A stretch of DNA of 64,000 nucleotides from Pigmentiphaga sp. (GTDB lineage Bacteria > Pseudomonadota > Gammaproteobacteria > Burkholderiales > Burkholderiaceae_B): NCBI GenBank assembly GCA_023228945.1, contig JALOAI010000001.1:186001-250000 (forward strand), in the 5' to 3' direction. How positions within the stretch are numbered: the first letter of the stretch is position 1; each line of letters begins with the position of its first letter. Below, in pieces: positions 26,495 to 34,656 of this stretch. The notes under the pieces were generated by a model, which saw nothing but the letters and a program-made list of their open reading frames with translations, had not been told where the DNA came from and ran no database searches. Both the position numbers and the translations under genes were made by a program.

Positions 26495-27228
26495 CACGAA
26501 CGGCGGCGTTTTTTGTATTGCTGCTTGCCCATCAGGATCTCGAGGGCCTTGGGGTCGTCCTGGAGGGGCTTGCGGTGCTCGGCGAGCACGGCCATGCCGC
26601 GCTGCACCGCGGGCCGCGCGCCGATGGTTTCGAACCAGCGCTTGACGTTGGGGAACTGCTTGAGATTGATGCCTTGCCGCTCGTGCCCGGCGAACCACGG
26701 CCACACCGCGATGTCGGCTATCGAATAGCGCCGGCCCGCGAGGTATTCGCGGTTGGCCAGCTGTTGGTCGACCACGCCATACAGGCGCTTGGCCTCGTTG
26801 GTGTAGCGGTCGATGGCGTAGGGCAGCTTCTCGGGGGCGTAAACGCGAAAATGATGGTTTTGACCCAACATTGGCCCGACACCGCCCATCTGGAACATCA
26901 GCCACTGCAGCACGGTGAACTTGTCGGCTTCGCTGGTGCCCAGCAGCTTGCCGGCCTTGCTGGCCAGATAGATCAGGATCGCGCCGGACTCGAACACGCC
27001 GTAAGGCTTGCCGCCGGGGCCGTTGGGATCGAGGATCGCGGGAATCTTGCTGTTGGGGCTGATGGCGAGAAACTCGGGTTTGAACTGGTCGCCAGCGCCG
27101 ATGTTCACGGCGTGGACCTCGTAGGGCAACTTCAGTTCTTCCAGGACGATGTGAACCTTCTGCCCGTTTGGCGTGGGCCAGGAGTACAACTGGATGGGCT
27201 GGGTGGCAGCCTTGCGGGTGGTAGCCAT
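26494..27228 (-). CDS. Glutathione S-transferase (YfcG/YghU-like)
   Basis: 244 aa. The N-terminal thioredoxin-like domain carries YSWPTPNGQKVHIVLEE and NPNGPGGKPYGVFESGAIL (the SNAIL-like glutathione site), followed by an all-helical C-terminal domain with YSIADIAVWPW. This resembles the YfcG/YghU nu-class GSTs, often disulfide-bond reductases or peroxidases. It ends in a basic tail. A strong terminator 18 bp upstream separates it from the hpa operon, so it should have its own promoter, though none is obvious in that gap. Confidence 0.9.
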   Translation of the reverse strand: MATTRKAATQPIQLYSWPTPNGQKVHIVLEELKLPYEVHAVNIGAGDQFKPEFLAISPNSKIPAILDPNGPGGKPYGVFESGAILIYLASKAGKLLGTSEADKFTVLQWLMFQMGGVGPMLGQNHHFRVYAPEKLPYAIDRYTNEAKRLYGVVDQQLANREYLAGRRYSIADIAVWPWFAGHERQGINLKQFPNVKRWFETIGARPAVQRGMAVLAEHRKPLQDDPKALEILMGKQQYKKRRRS

Positions 27229-27245
27229 GGCGGATTCCGAAAATG

Positions 27246-27270
27246 AAAAAAAAGCGCCCCGAAGGGCGCC
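27246..27270 (-). terminator. Intrinsic terminator of the hpaFG1G2HI operon
   Basis: On the minus strand: GCGCCC-TTCG-GGGCGC followed by eight T. The very stable UUCG tetraloop and uninterrupted T tract make this the clearest terminator in the window. It begins about 52 bp after the hpaI stop. Confidence 0.92.
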
Positions 27271-27321
27271 AAGTAGTGTAACCGCATGCGCAGAGCGGGC
27301 GGCCCGAAATATCGGTATTAA

Positions 27322-28122
27322 TTAGTAAGGTCCCTGGCTGCGGTGCACCTTGACGTGATCTTTGAAGGTGGCCGCCAGGCTTTCGGTGGCCCGCGCCAGC
27401 AACGCGCCGTCGAGGCCCACGGCGACGAAGACGGCTCCGTTGTCGAGCCAGCGCCGGCACAGCGCGGGATCCGAATGCAGAATCCCGGGCGCCTTGCCGG
27501 CCTTGAGGATGCGCGCGATGGCGTCGTCGATGGCGACCTGCACCTCGGGATGGCCCGGGTTGCCCATGTGGCCCATGGTGGCCGACAGATCCGCCGGACC
27601 GATGAATACCCCATCGACGCCGTCCACGGCGGCGATCTCCTCGATGTTGGCCAGGGCCTCGGGGGTTTCGACCTGCACCATCACGCACATTTCGTCGTTG
27701 GCGCGCTGCAGATAGTTGGGAATGCGGTTCCAGCGCGACGCCCGCGCGCCGGCGCTGCCAATACCGCGAAAGCCCAGCGGCGGGTAGCGGGTGGCGGCCA
27801 CCGCCCGGCGGGCTTCGTCGGCATCCTGCACCATGGGCACCAGCAGGTTCTGCACGCCGACGTCGAGCAATTGCTTGATCAGCACGGCGTCGTTCCAGGG
27901 CGCACGCACGACCGTCGACACGGGGTAGGGCGCCGCGGCCTGCAATTGTTCGAGCACCGTGACCAGCGTGTTTGGCGAATGTTCGCAGTCGATCAGCATC
28001 CAGTCGAAACCGGCGCCGGCGCAGATCTCGGTGGTGTAGCCATTGGCCAGCACCAGCCACAGGCCGATCTGGGGCCGGCGCTCGAGCAGCGCCTGTTTGT
28101 AGGAATTTTTGAGCAGATCCAT
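27322..28122 (-). CDS. hpaI: 4-hydroxy-2-oxoheptanedioate aldolase HpaI
   Basis: 266-aa class II (metal-dependent) aldolase that splits 4-hydroxy-2-oxoheptane-1,7-dioate to pyruvate and succinate semialdehyde, the last step of homoprotocatechuate meta-cleavage. Family blocks: GLWLVLANGYTTEICAGAGFDW, LIDCEHSPN, QVETPEAL, and FIGPADLSATMG. Length matches E. coli HpaI (about 262 aa). It starts 3 bp after the hpaH stop and is last in the operon. Confidence 0.95.
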   Translation of the reverse strand: MDLLKNSYKQALLERRPQIGLWLVLANGYTTEICAGAGFDWMLIDCEHSPNTLVTVLEQLQAAAPYPVSTVVRAPWNDAVLIKQLLDVGVQNLLVPMVQDADEARRAVAATRYPPLGFRGIGSAGARASRWNRIPNYLQRANDEMCVMVQVETPEALANIEEIAAVDGVDGVFIGPADLSATMGHMGNPGHPEVQVAIDDAIARILKAGKAPGILHSDPALCRRWLDNGAVFVAVGLDGALLARATESLAATFKDHVKVHRSQGPY

Positions 28123-28125
28123 GGA

Positions 28126-28929
28126 TTATTCGAAATGGCAGCTGACCACGCCCATCGGGCCGTAGTCGACGTTGAAGGTGTCGCCCGAGCGGGCGGCCAC
28201 CGGACGAGTGAAGGAGCCGCCCAGGATCACCTGGCCGGCCTCCAGGGTGACATCATACGGCGCAAGCTTGTTGGCCAGCCACACCACGCCATTGACCGGA
28301 TGATTGAGCACGCCGGCGGCCACGCCGGTTTCCTCGATCACGGCGTTGCGCGACATGATGGCGCTGACCCAGCGCCAATCGAAGTCGCCGATGCGAGCCG
28401 GGCGGCCGCCCATGACCACGCCGGCATTGGCGGCATTGTCGGAGATGGTGTCGAACACCTTGCGGGTGCGTCCGGTCTCGGGGTCCACCGACTGCGAGCG
28501 GGCGTCGATGATTTCGAGCGCCGGCACCACGTAGTCGACGGCGTCGTACACGTCGAACAGGGTGACGCCAGGCCCCTTGAGCGGCTTGCCGAGAATGAAG
28601 GCCAGTTCGACTTCGACGCGCGGCACGATGAAGCGGCCCTTGGGTATCACGCCGCCGTCGTGGAAGAACATATCGTCGAGCAGGGTGCCGTAGTCGGGCT
28701 CGTCGATGTTCGACGACTGCTGCATGGCGCGCGAGGTAAGGCCGATCTTGTGGCCCTTGATCGTGCGGCCTTCGGCCAGCTTCATGGCCACCCATTCGCG
28801 CTGCACGGCGTAGGCGTCTTCGATCGTGATCTCGGGATGATCGAGCGACACCTGCCGGATCTGCTTGCGCTCGCGTTCGGCGCGGTGCAGGCCGGCGGCA
28901 ATGGATTTGATGGTATCGGGAGCAAGCAT
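28126..28929 (-). CDS. hpaH: 2-oxo-hept-4-ene-1,7-dioate hydratase HpaH
   Basis: 267-aa member of the FAH/MhpD hydratase family. It adds water to 2-oxohept-4-ene-1,7-dioate just before the HpaI step. Motifs: GHKIGLTSRAMQ, metal-site EVELAFILGKPL, and VNGVVWLANKLAP. The start shares one base with the hpaG2 stop (TGATG), so translation is coupled. Confidence 0.94.
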   Translation of the reverse strand: MLAPDTIKSIAAGLHRAERERKQIRQVSLDHPEITIEDAYAVQREWVAMKLAEGRTIKGHKIGLTSRAMQQSSNIDEPDYGTLLDDMFFHDGGVIPKGRFIVPRVEVELAFILGKPLKGPGVTLFDVYDAVDYVVPALEIIDARSQSVDPETGRTRKVFDTISDNAANAGVVMGGRPARIGDFDWRWVSAIMSRNAVIEETGVAAGVLNHPVNGVVWLANKLAPYDVTLEAGQVILGGSFTRPVAARSGDTFNVDYGPMGVVSCHFE

Positions 28930-29696
28930 CAGCGGCCTCGCGCCAGGTAGTCGGCTTCGGAAATGATGGTATTGACCAAGCGGCCCACGCCTTCCACCTC
29001 GGTGACGATCTCGTCGCCCGGACGGGTATCGACGATGCCGTCGGGTGTGCCGGTGAGGATGATGTCGCCGGGCTGGAGCGTCATGAAGCTGCTGAAGTAC
29101 TCGATGAGGGCCGGAATGCCGAACACCATGTCGCGGGTGTTGCCTTCCTGGGTGACCTTGCCGTTGACGGTGGTGCGCAGCTTCAGGTTCATCGGGTCGG
29201 CGATATCGTCGCGGTCGACGAACCAGGGGCCCAGCGGCGTGCAGGTGTCGCGGCTTTTCACGCGCAGGTTGGGGCGATACCAGTTTTCGAGGTAGTCGCG
29301 CAGGGCGTAGTCGTTGGCCACCGTGTAGCCCGCGACGTAGTCGTAGGCATCGGCGGCGCGCACGTTGCGCGCGGTGGCGCCGATCACCGCCACCAGCTCG
29401 CACTCATAGTGCATGTAGGTGACGTCGTCGGGGCGCATGGTGTGCTGTTTGTGGCCGATGAAGGTATTGGCGGCCTTGAGAAAGCCCAGCGGTTCTTCCG
29501 GCGCCTTGAAGGCGAGTTCCTTCGCGTGGTCGGCGTAGTTGATCGCCAGGGTGAATACCGTGCGCGGTTCGATCGGCGGCAGCCAGGTGACGTCGTCCTG
29601 GGCCACCAGGCGGCCATCGGCCAGGCGCAATTGATGGCCTTCGGCCTCGGTGGCCAGAAAAGTTTGGTCCTGGTAGCGGACACGGGCGTGTTTCAT
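28929..29696 (-). CDS. hpaG2: Homoprotocatechuate decarboxylase/isomerase subunit HpaG2
   Basis: 255 aa, FAH fold. Corresponds to the C-terminal half of E. coli HpaG, which decarboxylates 5-oxopent-3-ene-1,2,5-tricarboxylate. Metal-ligand region reads YECELVAVIG; other blocks are FLKAANTFIGHKQ and GDIILTGTPDG. AGAGGAT lies just before the ATG. The two HpaG halves are separate genes here, as in many betaproteobacteria and pseudomonads. Confidence 0.92.
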   Translation of the reverse strand: MKHARVRYQDQTFLATEAEGHQLRLADGRLVAQDDVTWLPPIEPRTVFTLAINYADHAKELAFKAPEEPLGFLKAANTFIGHKQHTMRPDDVTYMHYECELVAVIGATARNVRAADAYDYVAGYTVANDYALRDYLENWYRPNLRVKSRDTCTPLGPWFVDRDDIADPMNLKLRTTVNGKVTQEGNTRDMVFGIPALIEYFSSFMTLQPGDIILTGTPDGIVDTRPGDEIVTEVEGVGRLVNTIISEADYLARGR

Positions 29697-29755
29697 GCGG
29701 ATCCTCTCGGGGTGTGCCCGGCCGACGCCAAGGCGGCGCGGCCGGGGCGGCGCCG

Positions 29756-30439
29756 TCAGGCGGCCACCAGGGTATTGACGAGTTCGCCCAGGCCATCGGC
29801 CTGGATGCGGTAGCTTTGGCCGGCGCGCGCGAGCGGCGGGTTGGCCGGGATACCCAGCAATAGCAGATCGCCGGGATGCAGGCTCATGAACTCGGTGACG
29901 TCGGCAAGCGCCTGGCGTACCGGGCGCACCCGGCCGGCCGTGGTGGTTTGCCAGGCGGCGGCGCCATCGACGCTGACCGAGATCGTCAGGGCATCGGGAT
30001 CGGCAATGCGCTCGCGCGCCGCCAGTTCGCCGATCGGGCAAAAGCCGTCGCGGCATTTTTGTTTGATCGCCGGCCGGTAGAACATCGCGTGCGGCACGGT
30101 GAGGTCGGCCACCAGGCGATAGCCGGCGACATACTCAAGCGCTTCGTCGACCTTGACTCGCGTGGCCGTACGGCCGATCTCGATGCCCAAGCAGGCGCCG
30201 ATCTGTACTTCGGACACGTCGGCCGGCAACACGATGGCCTCGCCGCCACGCGCGTAGGTATTGGCCGGCTTGATGTACAACACGGGCGCCTTGGGCGGCG
30301 CCTTGTAGGGCGGCTGATTCACCTGATCGCCCAGCGCGGGAAGGGCGGCGGGATCATTGAGCAGCAGGCCGACGACGGTGCGCGGCCAGCCAGCGGCGCG
30401 CGCCTGCGCCAGACTGGCGAAATCCTGGATCTGAGGCAT
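29756..30439 (-). CDS. hpaG1: Homoprotocatechuate decarboxylase/isomerase subunit HpaG1
   Basis: 227 aa, FAH fold, corresponding to the N-terminal half of HpaG. Shows LYIKPANTYARGG, GACLGIEIG in the metal region and HPGDLLLLGIPA near the C-terminus. It lies 59 bp upstream of hpaG2 and 20 bp after hpaF. The pair probably assembles to carry out isomerisation and decarboxylation of the ring-cleavage product; the split of labour between subunits is from family knowledge. Confidence 0.92.
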   Translation of the reverse strand: MPQIQDFASLAQARAAGWPRTVVGLLLNDPAALPALGDQVNQPPYKAPPKAPVLYIKPANTYARGGEAIVLPADVSEVQIGACLGIEIGRTATRVKVDEALEYVAGYRLVADLTVPHAMFYRPAIKQKCRDGFCPIGELAARERIADPDALTISVSVDGAAAWQTTTAGRVRPVRQALADVTEFMSLHPGDLLLLGIPANPPLARAGQSYRIQADGLGELVNTLVAA

Positions 30440-30459
30440 GGGTTCTCCTGTGGCGGCGC

Positions 30460-30870
30460 TCAGGCGCCGGCCTGGCCGCCGCGGCGGGCGGCCAGGTATT
30501 CGCGGTAGTTGTTGTGCTTGTAGTTAAGGACGGGGTCGGCCTCTTCCAGTTGCAGCGACAGGCCCAGCGGACGGCTGGACATGAGTTCGGCGGTGGCGGC
30601 GCGCAGCGCGTCGAAGGTACGTGTGGCGCAGGCTTCGCGCTCGGCCAGCGGCCTGCCGTGGCCTACCTTGAGCACGACATGAATGAAAGTGTTATCGGGA
30701 TGGCCGTCGGCAATGAGGTAGCGCTGCACGGGTACCGCGCGGGTTCTGGCGCCAGCCAGGGGAAAGACCGTGCCGTCGCCAATGGCAGCGTCCTGCACGG
30801 TCTGCATCAGCGGCTCGAGCTGAAGGTCGGGTTCGAGGTTGGCGGAGTATTCGATCCAGATGTGGGGCAT
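30460..30870 (-). CDS. hpaF: 5-carboxymethyl-2-hydroxymuconate delta-isomerase HpaF
   Basis: 136 aa, tautomerase-related isomerase. The catalytic Pro is residue 2 (MPHIWIEYSANLE), exposed after Met removal. C-terminal NYKHNNYREYL matches HpaF/CHMI. First gene of the minus-strand operon; the 258 bp before it, shared with divergent hpaE, carry two palindromes. Confidence 0.94.
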   Translation of the reverse strand: MPHIWIEYSANLEPDLQLEPLMQTVQDAAIGDGTVFPLAGARTRAVPVQRYLIADGHPDNTFIHVVLKVGHGRPLAEREACATRTFDALRAATAELMSSRPLGLSLQLEEADPVLNYKHNNYREYLAARRGGQAGA

Positions 30871-30941
30871 GAAGAATCCTCTGGAGGCGTCGGATGCGCG
30901 ACAATGAAGATATGCACGGCGGCTGGCCGGCGCGAAGTTGT

Positions 30942-30957
30942 TATCATGTTAATGATA
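30942..30957. promoter_or_regulatory. Operator-like palindrome 1, hpaF-hpaE intergenic
   Basis: TATCAT-GTTA-ATGATA, perfect 6-bp arms. It contains the half-site GTTAATGA also found in the second palindrome 88 bp away. The AT-rich form suits a MarR-type (HpaR-like) repressor; no regulator gene is in the window. Confidence 0.55.
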
Positions 30958-31029
30958 TACCGGGAGCCCCGCCGGCGGCAATCCGAATCCATGCGCGCCA
31001 GGCCTTGACACGGCTCTGGAAACCCGAGA

Positions 31030-31047
31030 TCATTAACGAGTTAATGA
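31030..31047. promoter_or_regulatory. Operator-like palindrome 2, hpaF-hpaE intergenic
   Basis: TCATTAAC-GA-GTTAATGA, perfect 8-bp arms, 18 bp in all, 81 bp upstream of the hpaE start. The best operator candidate for hpa control. Confidence 0.65.
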
Positions 31048-31128
31048 ATTGCGGCGAGGGTAGGCAAGCCATACCTTCCCGTCGATTAAACCGCATGGCC
31101 GCACATGGCCACCCTCAGGAGTCTACAC

Positions 31129-32595
31129 GTGACGATCAAACACTGGATCAATGGGCAGCAGGTGGATAGCGCCGAGCGCTTCACCACCTGGAACCCCGCC
31201 ACCGGCGAGGCGATCGCCGAGGTCGCCGCCGGCGGCGCCAAAGAAATCGACGCCGCGGTGGCCGCGGCGAAAGATGCCTTCCCGAAGTGGGCGGCAACCC
31301 CCGCCAAAGAGCGCGCCCGCCTCATGCGCAAGCTGGCCGAGCTGATCGACCAGAACGTTCCCATGCTCGCCGAGCTTGAAACCCAGGATACCGGTCTGCC
31401 CATTTCGCAAACCAGCAAGCAGCTGATCCCGCGGGCCTCGGAGAACTTCAATTTCTTTGCCGAAGTCTGCACCCGCATGAACGGCCACACCTATCCGGTG
31501 GACGACCAGATGCTCAACTACACCCTGTACCAGCCGGTCGGGGTGTGCGCGCTGGTGTCGCCCTGGAACGTGCCGTTCATGACGGCCACCTGGAAAACCG
31601 CCCCCTGCCTGGCCCTGGGCAACACGGCGGTGCTCAAGATGTCCGAGCTCTCGCCGCTCACCGCCGACCAGCTGGGCCGGCTGGCGCTCGAGGCTGGCAT
31701 CCCTCCGGGCGTGCTCAACGTGGTGCAGGGCTATGGCGCCGATGCCGGCGACGCCCTGGTGCGCCACCCCGACGTGCGCGCCATCTCCTTTACCGGCGGC
31801 ACCGTTACCGGTAAAAAGATCATGGCCAATGCGGGTGGCATCAAGAAGTTTTCCATGGAACTGGGCGGCAAGTCGCCGGTGCTGGTGTTCGAAGACGCCG
31901 ACCTCGATCGCGCCCTGGACGCGGCGCTGTTCACCATTTTCTCGCTCAATGGCGAACGCTGCACCGCCGGCTCGCGCATTTTCGTGCAGGAGTCGGTGTA
32001 CGACAAATTCGTCAAAGAGTTCGCCGAACGCGCCAACCGCCTGATCGTGGGCGATCCCACCGATCCCAAAACCAATGTGGGCTCGATGATTACCCGGCAG
32101 CACTGGGAGAAAGTCACCGGCTACATCAAGCTGGCCGAAGAAGAAGGCGCCAAAATCCTGGCCGGCGGCGCCGATAAGCCGGCGGGCCTGCCGGCCCACT
32201 TGGCCAAGGGCAACTTCGTGCGGCCCACCGTGCTCGCCGATGTCGACAACCGCATGCGCTGCGCCCAGGAAGAAATCTTCGGTCCGGTGGCCTGCCTGCT
32301 GCCGTTCAAGGGCGAAGCGGACGGCCTGGCGCTGGCCAACGACATCAAGTATGGCCTGGCCTCGTATATCTGGACCAACGATCTCGGCAAGGCCCATCGC
32401 GTGGCCCGCGGCATCGAGGCCGGCATGGTGTTCATCAACAGCCAGAACGTACGCGACCTGCGCCAGCCTTTCGGCGGCATCAAAGAATCCGGCGTCGGCC
32501 GTGAAGGTGGCGAGTACAGCTTCGAGGTCTTCGCCGAGGTGAAAAACGTCAGCGTCTCGATGGGCAGCCATCACATTCCGCGCTGGGGCGTGTAA
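31129..32595 (+). CDS. hpaE: 5-carboxymethyl-2-hydroxymuconate semialdehyde dehydrogenase HpaE
   Basis: 488-aa NAD-dependent aldehyde dehydrogenase oxidising the product of homoprotocatechuate ring cleavage. Catalytic Cys278 in NGERCTAGS, Glu244 in MELGGKSP, and cofactor site FTGGTVTGK are present. A GTG at 31129 with AGGAG 7 nt upstream is preferred to the ATG at 31105: it gives exactly the E. coli HpaE length (488) and begins at the conserved KHWINGQ. Divergent from hpaFG1G2HI. Confidence 0.94.
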   Translation: MTIKHWINGQQVDSAERFTTWNPATGEAIAEVAAGGAKEIDAAVAAAKDAFPKWAATPAKERARLMRKLAELIDQNVPMLAELETQDTGLPISQTSKQLIPRASENFNFFAEVCTRMNGHTYPVDDQMLNYTLYQPVGVCALVSPWNVPFMTATWKTAPCLALGNTAVLKMSELSPLTADQLGRLALEAGIPPGVLNVVQGYGADAGDALVRHPDVRAISFTGGTVTGKKIMANAGGIKKFSMELGGKSPVLVFEDADLDRALDAALFTIFSLNGERCTAGSRIFVQESVYDKFVKEFAERANRLIVGDPTDPKTNVGSMITRQHWEKVTGYIKLAEEEGAKILAGGADKPAGLPAHLAKGNFVRPTVLADVDNRMRCAQEEIFGPVACLLPFKGEADGLALANDIKYGLASYIWTNDLGKAHRVARGIEAGMVFINSQNVRDLRQPFGGIKESGVGREGGEYSFEVFAEVKNVSVSMGSHHIPRWGV

Positions 32596-32638
32596 GCGTC
32601 ATTTTTTCAAGGGCTTTTCCCCGCAGCCTTTTTGAGCG

Positions 32639-32666
32639 TGCTCGCCGCTTTTCGCAGCGGCGAGCA
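32639..32666. terminator. Hairpin between hpaE and the Rpn-like gene
   Basis: Arms TGCTCGCCGCT / AGCGGCGAGCA (11 bp), 6-nt loop, between two convergent stops. No T tract directly after it on either strand; it may act as a bidirectional end by structure alone. Confidence 0.5.
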
Positions 32667-32671
32667 GCTCC

Positions 32672-33658
32672 TCAATCCTTGAACACATCCTCGATGCGCT
32701 GCGCATCCAGGACATTCAAGCTCCATCGCTGCAGAGCGATGGCATCGGCTTGAGCCATGCGGGCGGCAACCCAATCGGGCAGCGAGCCAAACTTGCGTTG
32801 CAGCAGGCTTTCCAGTATTCCGGCGGCACCTTCGATCTTTCCTTCGATCTTTCCTTCGATTTTGCCCTCCGCAATCCCCGCCGTTCTTTCCCGGCGAAAC
32901 AACAGGCGCTCATAGCTGTTCATGGTGTCCATCATGGCGGTTTCCTCGGCTTCCAGGATTTCCAGGAATTGATCGTTCAAGAGCTCGGGCAGGGTCAACA
33001 GGCTGTCGAGCAGGTGGAAGAGCAGGCGGCGGGTGTCGGTGGTGTAATTCCATTTTGCCAGGGCGCGGGCCAGGGTCAGTTTGCTGGCCATGCGGGTGGC
33101 GTCGGGCCGTGTGGCGCGGTATTGCAGCTGGGCCAGCACGATGACGGCAAAGGGGTTGGTGGCGGCCTGCGCCTCCAAGTTTGCCATACGCTGGCGCCAG
33201 GCGGCCAGATGGACGACGGGGAAGCGAAAGGTGAGAGCGCAGCCGTTGTTTTCGCGGTGGAAGGTCTGGGTGGCTTCGCCCTTCTGGCTATCGAGCAGGA
33301 TGGCGCAAGAGAACAGGCGTTCCTCGGGATGGCGTTCCAGCAGACGGATGTAGTATTGAAACATGCGGGCGGGGAAGGCGGCGGTGATGCGCCCGGCCTG
33401 GATTTCCAGGTGAATGAACAGCAGTGCGCTGGCGCCGGTCTTGAGCTGCAGGCGTGCGAGGATATCGACGTGTCGTGTGCCGGTGCGCACGATGCGGTTC
33501 AGTTGTTGGAGTTCCTTGTCGAGGAGGACCGGAGGAACGCTCCAGTCGATGCCGGCATGGACGTCGGGCCAGAACAGAACGAGGCATTGCGGCAGCCAGT
33601 GGCGCAATGCCTCTTTCCAGATTCCGTCGAAGTGGGGGTGGGGCTCAGAGTCGTCGGC
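32672..33658 (-). CDS. Rpn/DUF4351-type putative recombination-promoting nuclease
   Basis: 328 aa from a GTG with GAGG 7 nt upstream; in-frame ATGs at 33691 and 33769 would add 11 or 37 residues. The N-terminal half has a PD-(D/E)xK-like pattern (HVDILARL, then LLFIHLEIQAG), as in RpnA/transposase-31 relatives. A charged GKIEGKIEGKIEG stretch (about 265-277) leads to a C-terminal DUF4351-like segment (ILESLLQRKFGSLP). Rpn proteins are linked to RecA-independent recombination and, in some cases, phage defence; the role here is unknown. Isolated between catabolic and repair genes, so probably accessory. Confidence 0.72.
   Translation of the reverse strand, partial: ADDSEPHPHFDGIWKEALRHWLPQCLVLFWPDVHAGIDWSVPPVLLDKELQQLNRIVRTGTRHVDILARLQLKTGASALLFIHLEIQAGRITAAFPARMFQYYIRLLERHPEERLFSCAILLDSQKGEATQTFHRENNGCALTFRFPVVHLAAWRQRMANLEAQAATNPFAVIVLAQLQYRATRPDATRMASKLTLARALAKWNYTTDTRRLLFHLLDSLLTLPELLNDQFLEILEAEETAMMDTMNSYERLLFRRERTAGIAEGKIEGKIEGKIEGAAGILESLLQRKFGSLPDWVAARMAQADAIALQRWSLNVLDAQRIEDVFKD
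32831..32866 (-). repeat. 12-bp tandem repeat inside the Rpn-like gene
   Basis: Two perfect copies of TTCGATCTTTCC plus a third variant copy (plus-strand reading). Each adds four residues (GKIE), so copy-number slippage would stay in frame. Confidence 0.85.
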
Positions 33659-33992
33659 CACATACTCGCCTCGAGGCTGACATACGCGCATCCTCGTGAG
33701 GGGTGTCGAGGTGTAGCGGTACCGTGGCTGGTGCTGGCTCTCTGCGGTGCGTAGTGGCATGGCGGGCATCCTTGGGGGACGAGGATTTCAGGCCATGATG
33801 CTGCAGGTGGCCGGATGACGCCATGCGTGAAGGCCGAGGGGGATGGGATGTGCTGTGAAGGCCGGGCTGTCGCCCTGGTTCGCCTGCGGCGCCCCAGAGC
33901 TCACGAAGAGAGCTACGAGGTGCTGAAGTTCAATACTGCGGAGCTCGAGGGAGATTGAACCCAAGGATACGAGTGTATGGCTCCGAGGGTGG
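33659..33992. other. Non-coding stretch between the Rpn-like gene and nth
   Basis: 334 bp. The first 111 bp remain open in the Rpn-like frame and could code if an upstream ATG is used. I see no recognisable gene, RNA or strong hairpin in the rest. Confidence 0.4.
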
Positions 33993-34634
33993 TCAGTCCT
34001 TCGGTCGGGCGCTCTCGGGGTAGCGGCAAAGGTCGGCGATGCCGCATTGCCTGCACCGCGGCCGGCGGGCCACGCAGACATAGCGGCCGTGCAGGATCAG
34101 CCAGTGGTGGGCGTCGAGCAGAAACTCCTTGGGTACCCGCTTGAGCAGCGCCTGTTCCACTGCCAACACGGTTTTGCCTGGCGCCAGGCCCGTGCGGTTG
34201 GCTACCCGGAAGATGTGAGTATCGACCGCCATCGCCGGCTGGCGAAACGCGGTATTCAGCACGACGTTCGCCGTTTTTCGACCGACGCCGGGAAGGGCTT
34301 CGAGCGCCTCGCGGCTGGCCGGCACCTCGCCGCCGTATTGCTCGACCAGGATGCGGCAGGTGGCGATCACGTTCTTGGCCTTGGTGCGATACAGGCCTAT
34401 GGTTTTGATCGCCTCGGCCAGATCTTCCTCGCCGAGCTCGAGCAGGGCTTGCGGCGTGGCGTGGCTGGCGAACAGCGGCCGGGTGGCCAGATTGACCGAG
34501 CGATCGGTGGCCTGCGCCGACAGGATCACCGCGATCAGCAACTGAAACGTGCTGTCGTATTCGAGCTCGGTGCGCGGCTCGGGGTTGGCGGCGCGCAGGC
34601 GTTCGAACATCTCCTGGCGCTGCGCGGGATTCAT
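33993..34634 (-). CDS. nth: Endonuclease III
   Basis: 213-aa DNA glycosylase/AP lyase for oxidised pyrimidines. Lys120 in the helix-hairpin-helix LPGVGRK and Asp138 in AVDTH are the catalytic residues. The 4Fe-4S cluster ligands are Cys187, 194, 197 and 203 (C-x6-C-x2-C-x5-C). With the ATG at 34634 all these numbers equal those of E. coli Nth, which supports this start over the ATG at 34670, which would overlap rsxB. It lies 22 bp downstream of rsxB. Confidence 0.96.
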   Translation of the reverse strand: MNPAQRQEMFERLRAANPEPRTELEYDSTFQLLIAVILSAQATDRSVNLATRPLFASHATPQALLELGEEDLAEAIKTIGLYRTKAKNVIATCRILVEQYGGEVPASREALEALPGVGRKTANVVLNTAFRQPAMAVDTHIFRVANRTGLAPGKTVLAVEQALLKRVPKEFLLDAHHWLILHGRYVCVARRPRCRQCGIADLCRYPESARPKD

Positions 34635-34656
34635 CGGCCGGCTGGCGGCCGGTGCC

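Noticed and set aside
25184..28060. A 958-codon minus-strand open frame
   Set aside because: It passes out of frame through hpaI and gst and then both 54-bp repeats; only the earP part carries family motifs.
31123..32574. A 483-codon frame antisense to hpaE
   Set aside because: hpaE matches its family over full length; the reverse frame is a shadow.
32831..32866. CRISPR-like short repeats
   Set aside because: Only three contiguous 12-bp units without spacers, inside a coding sequence.
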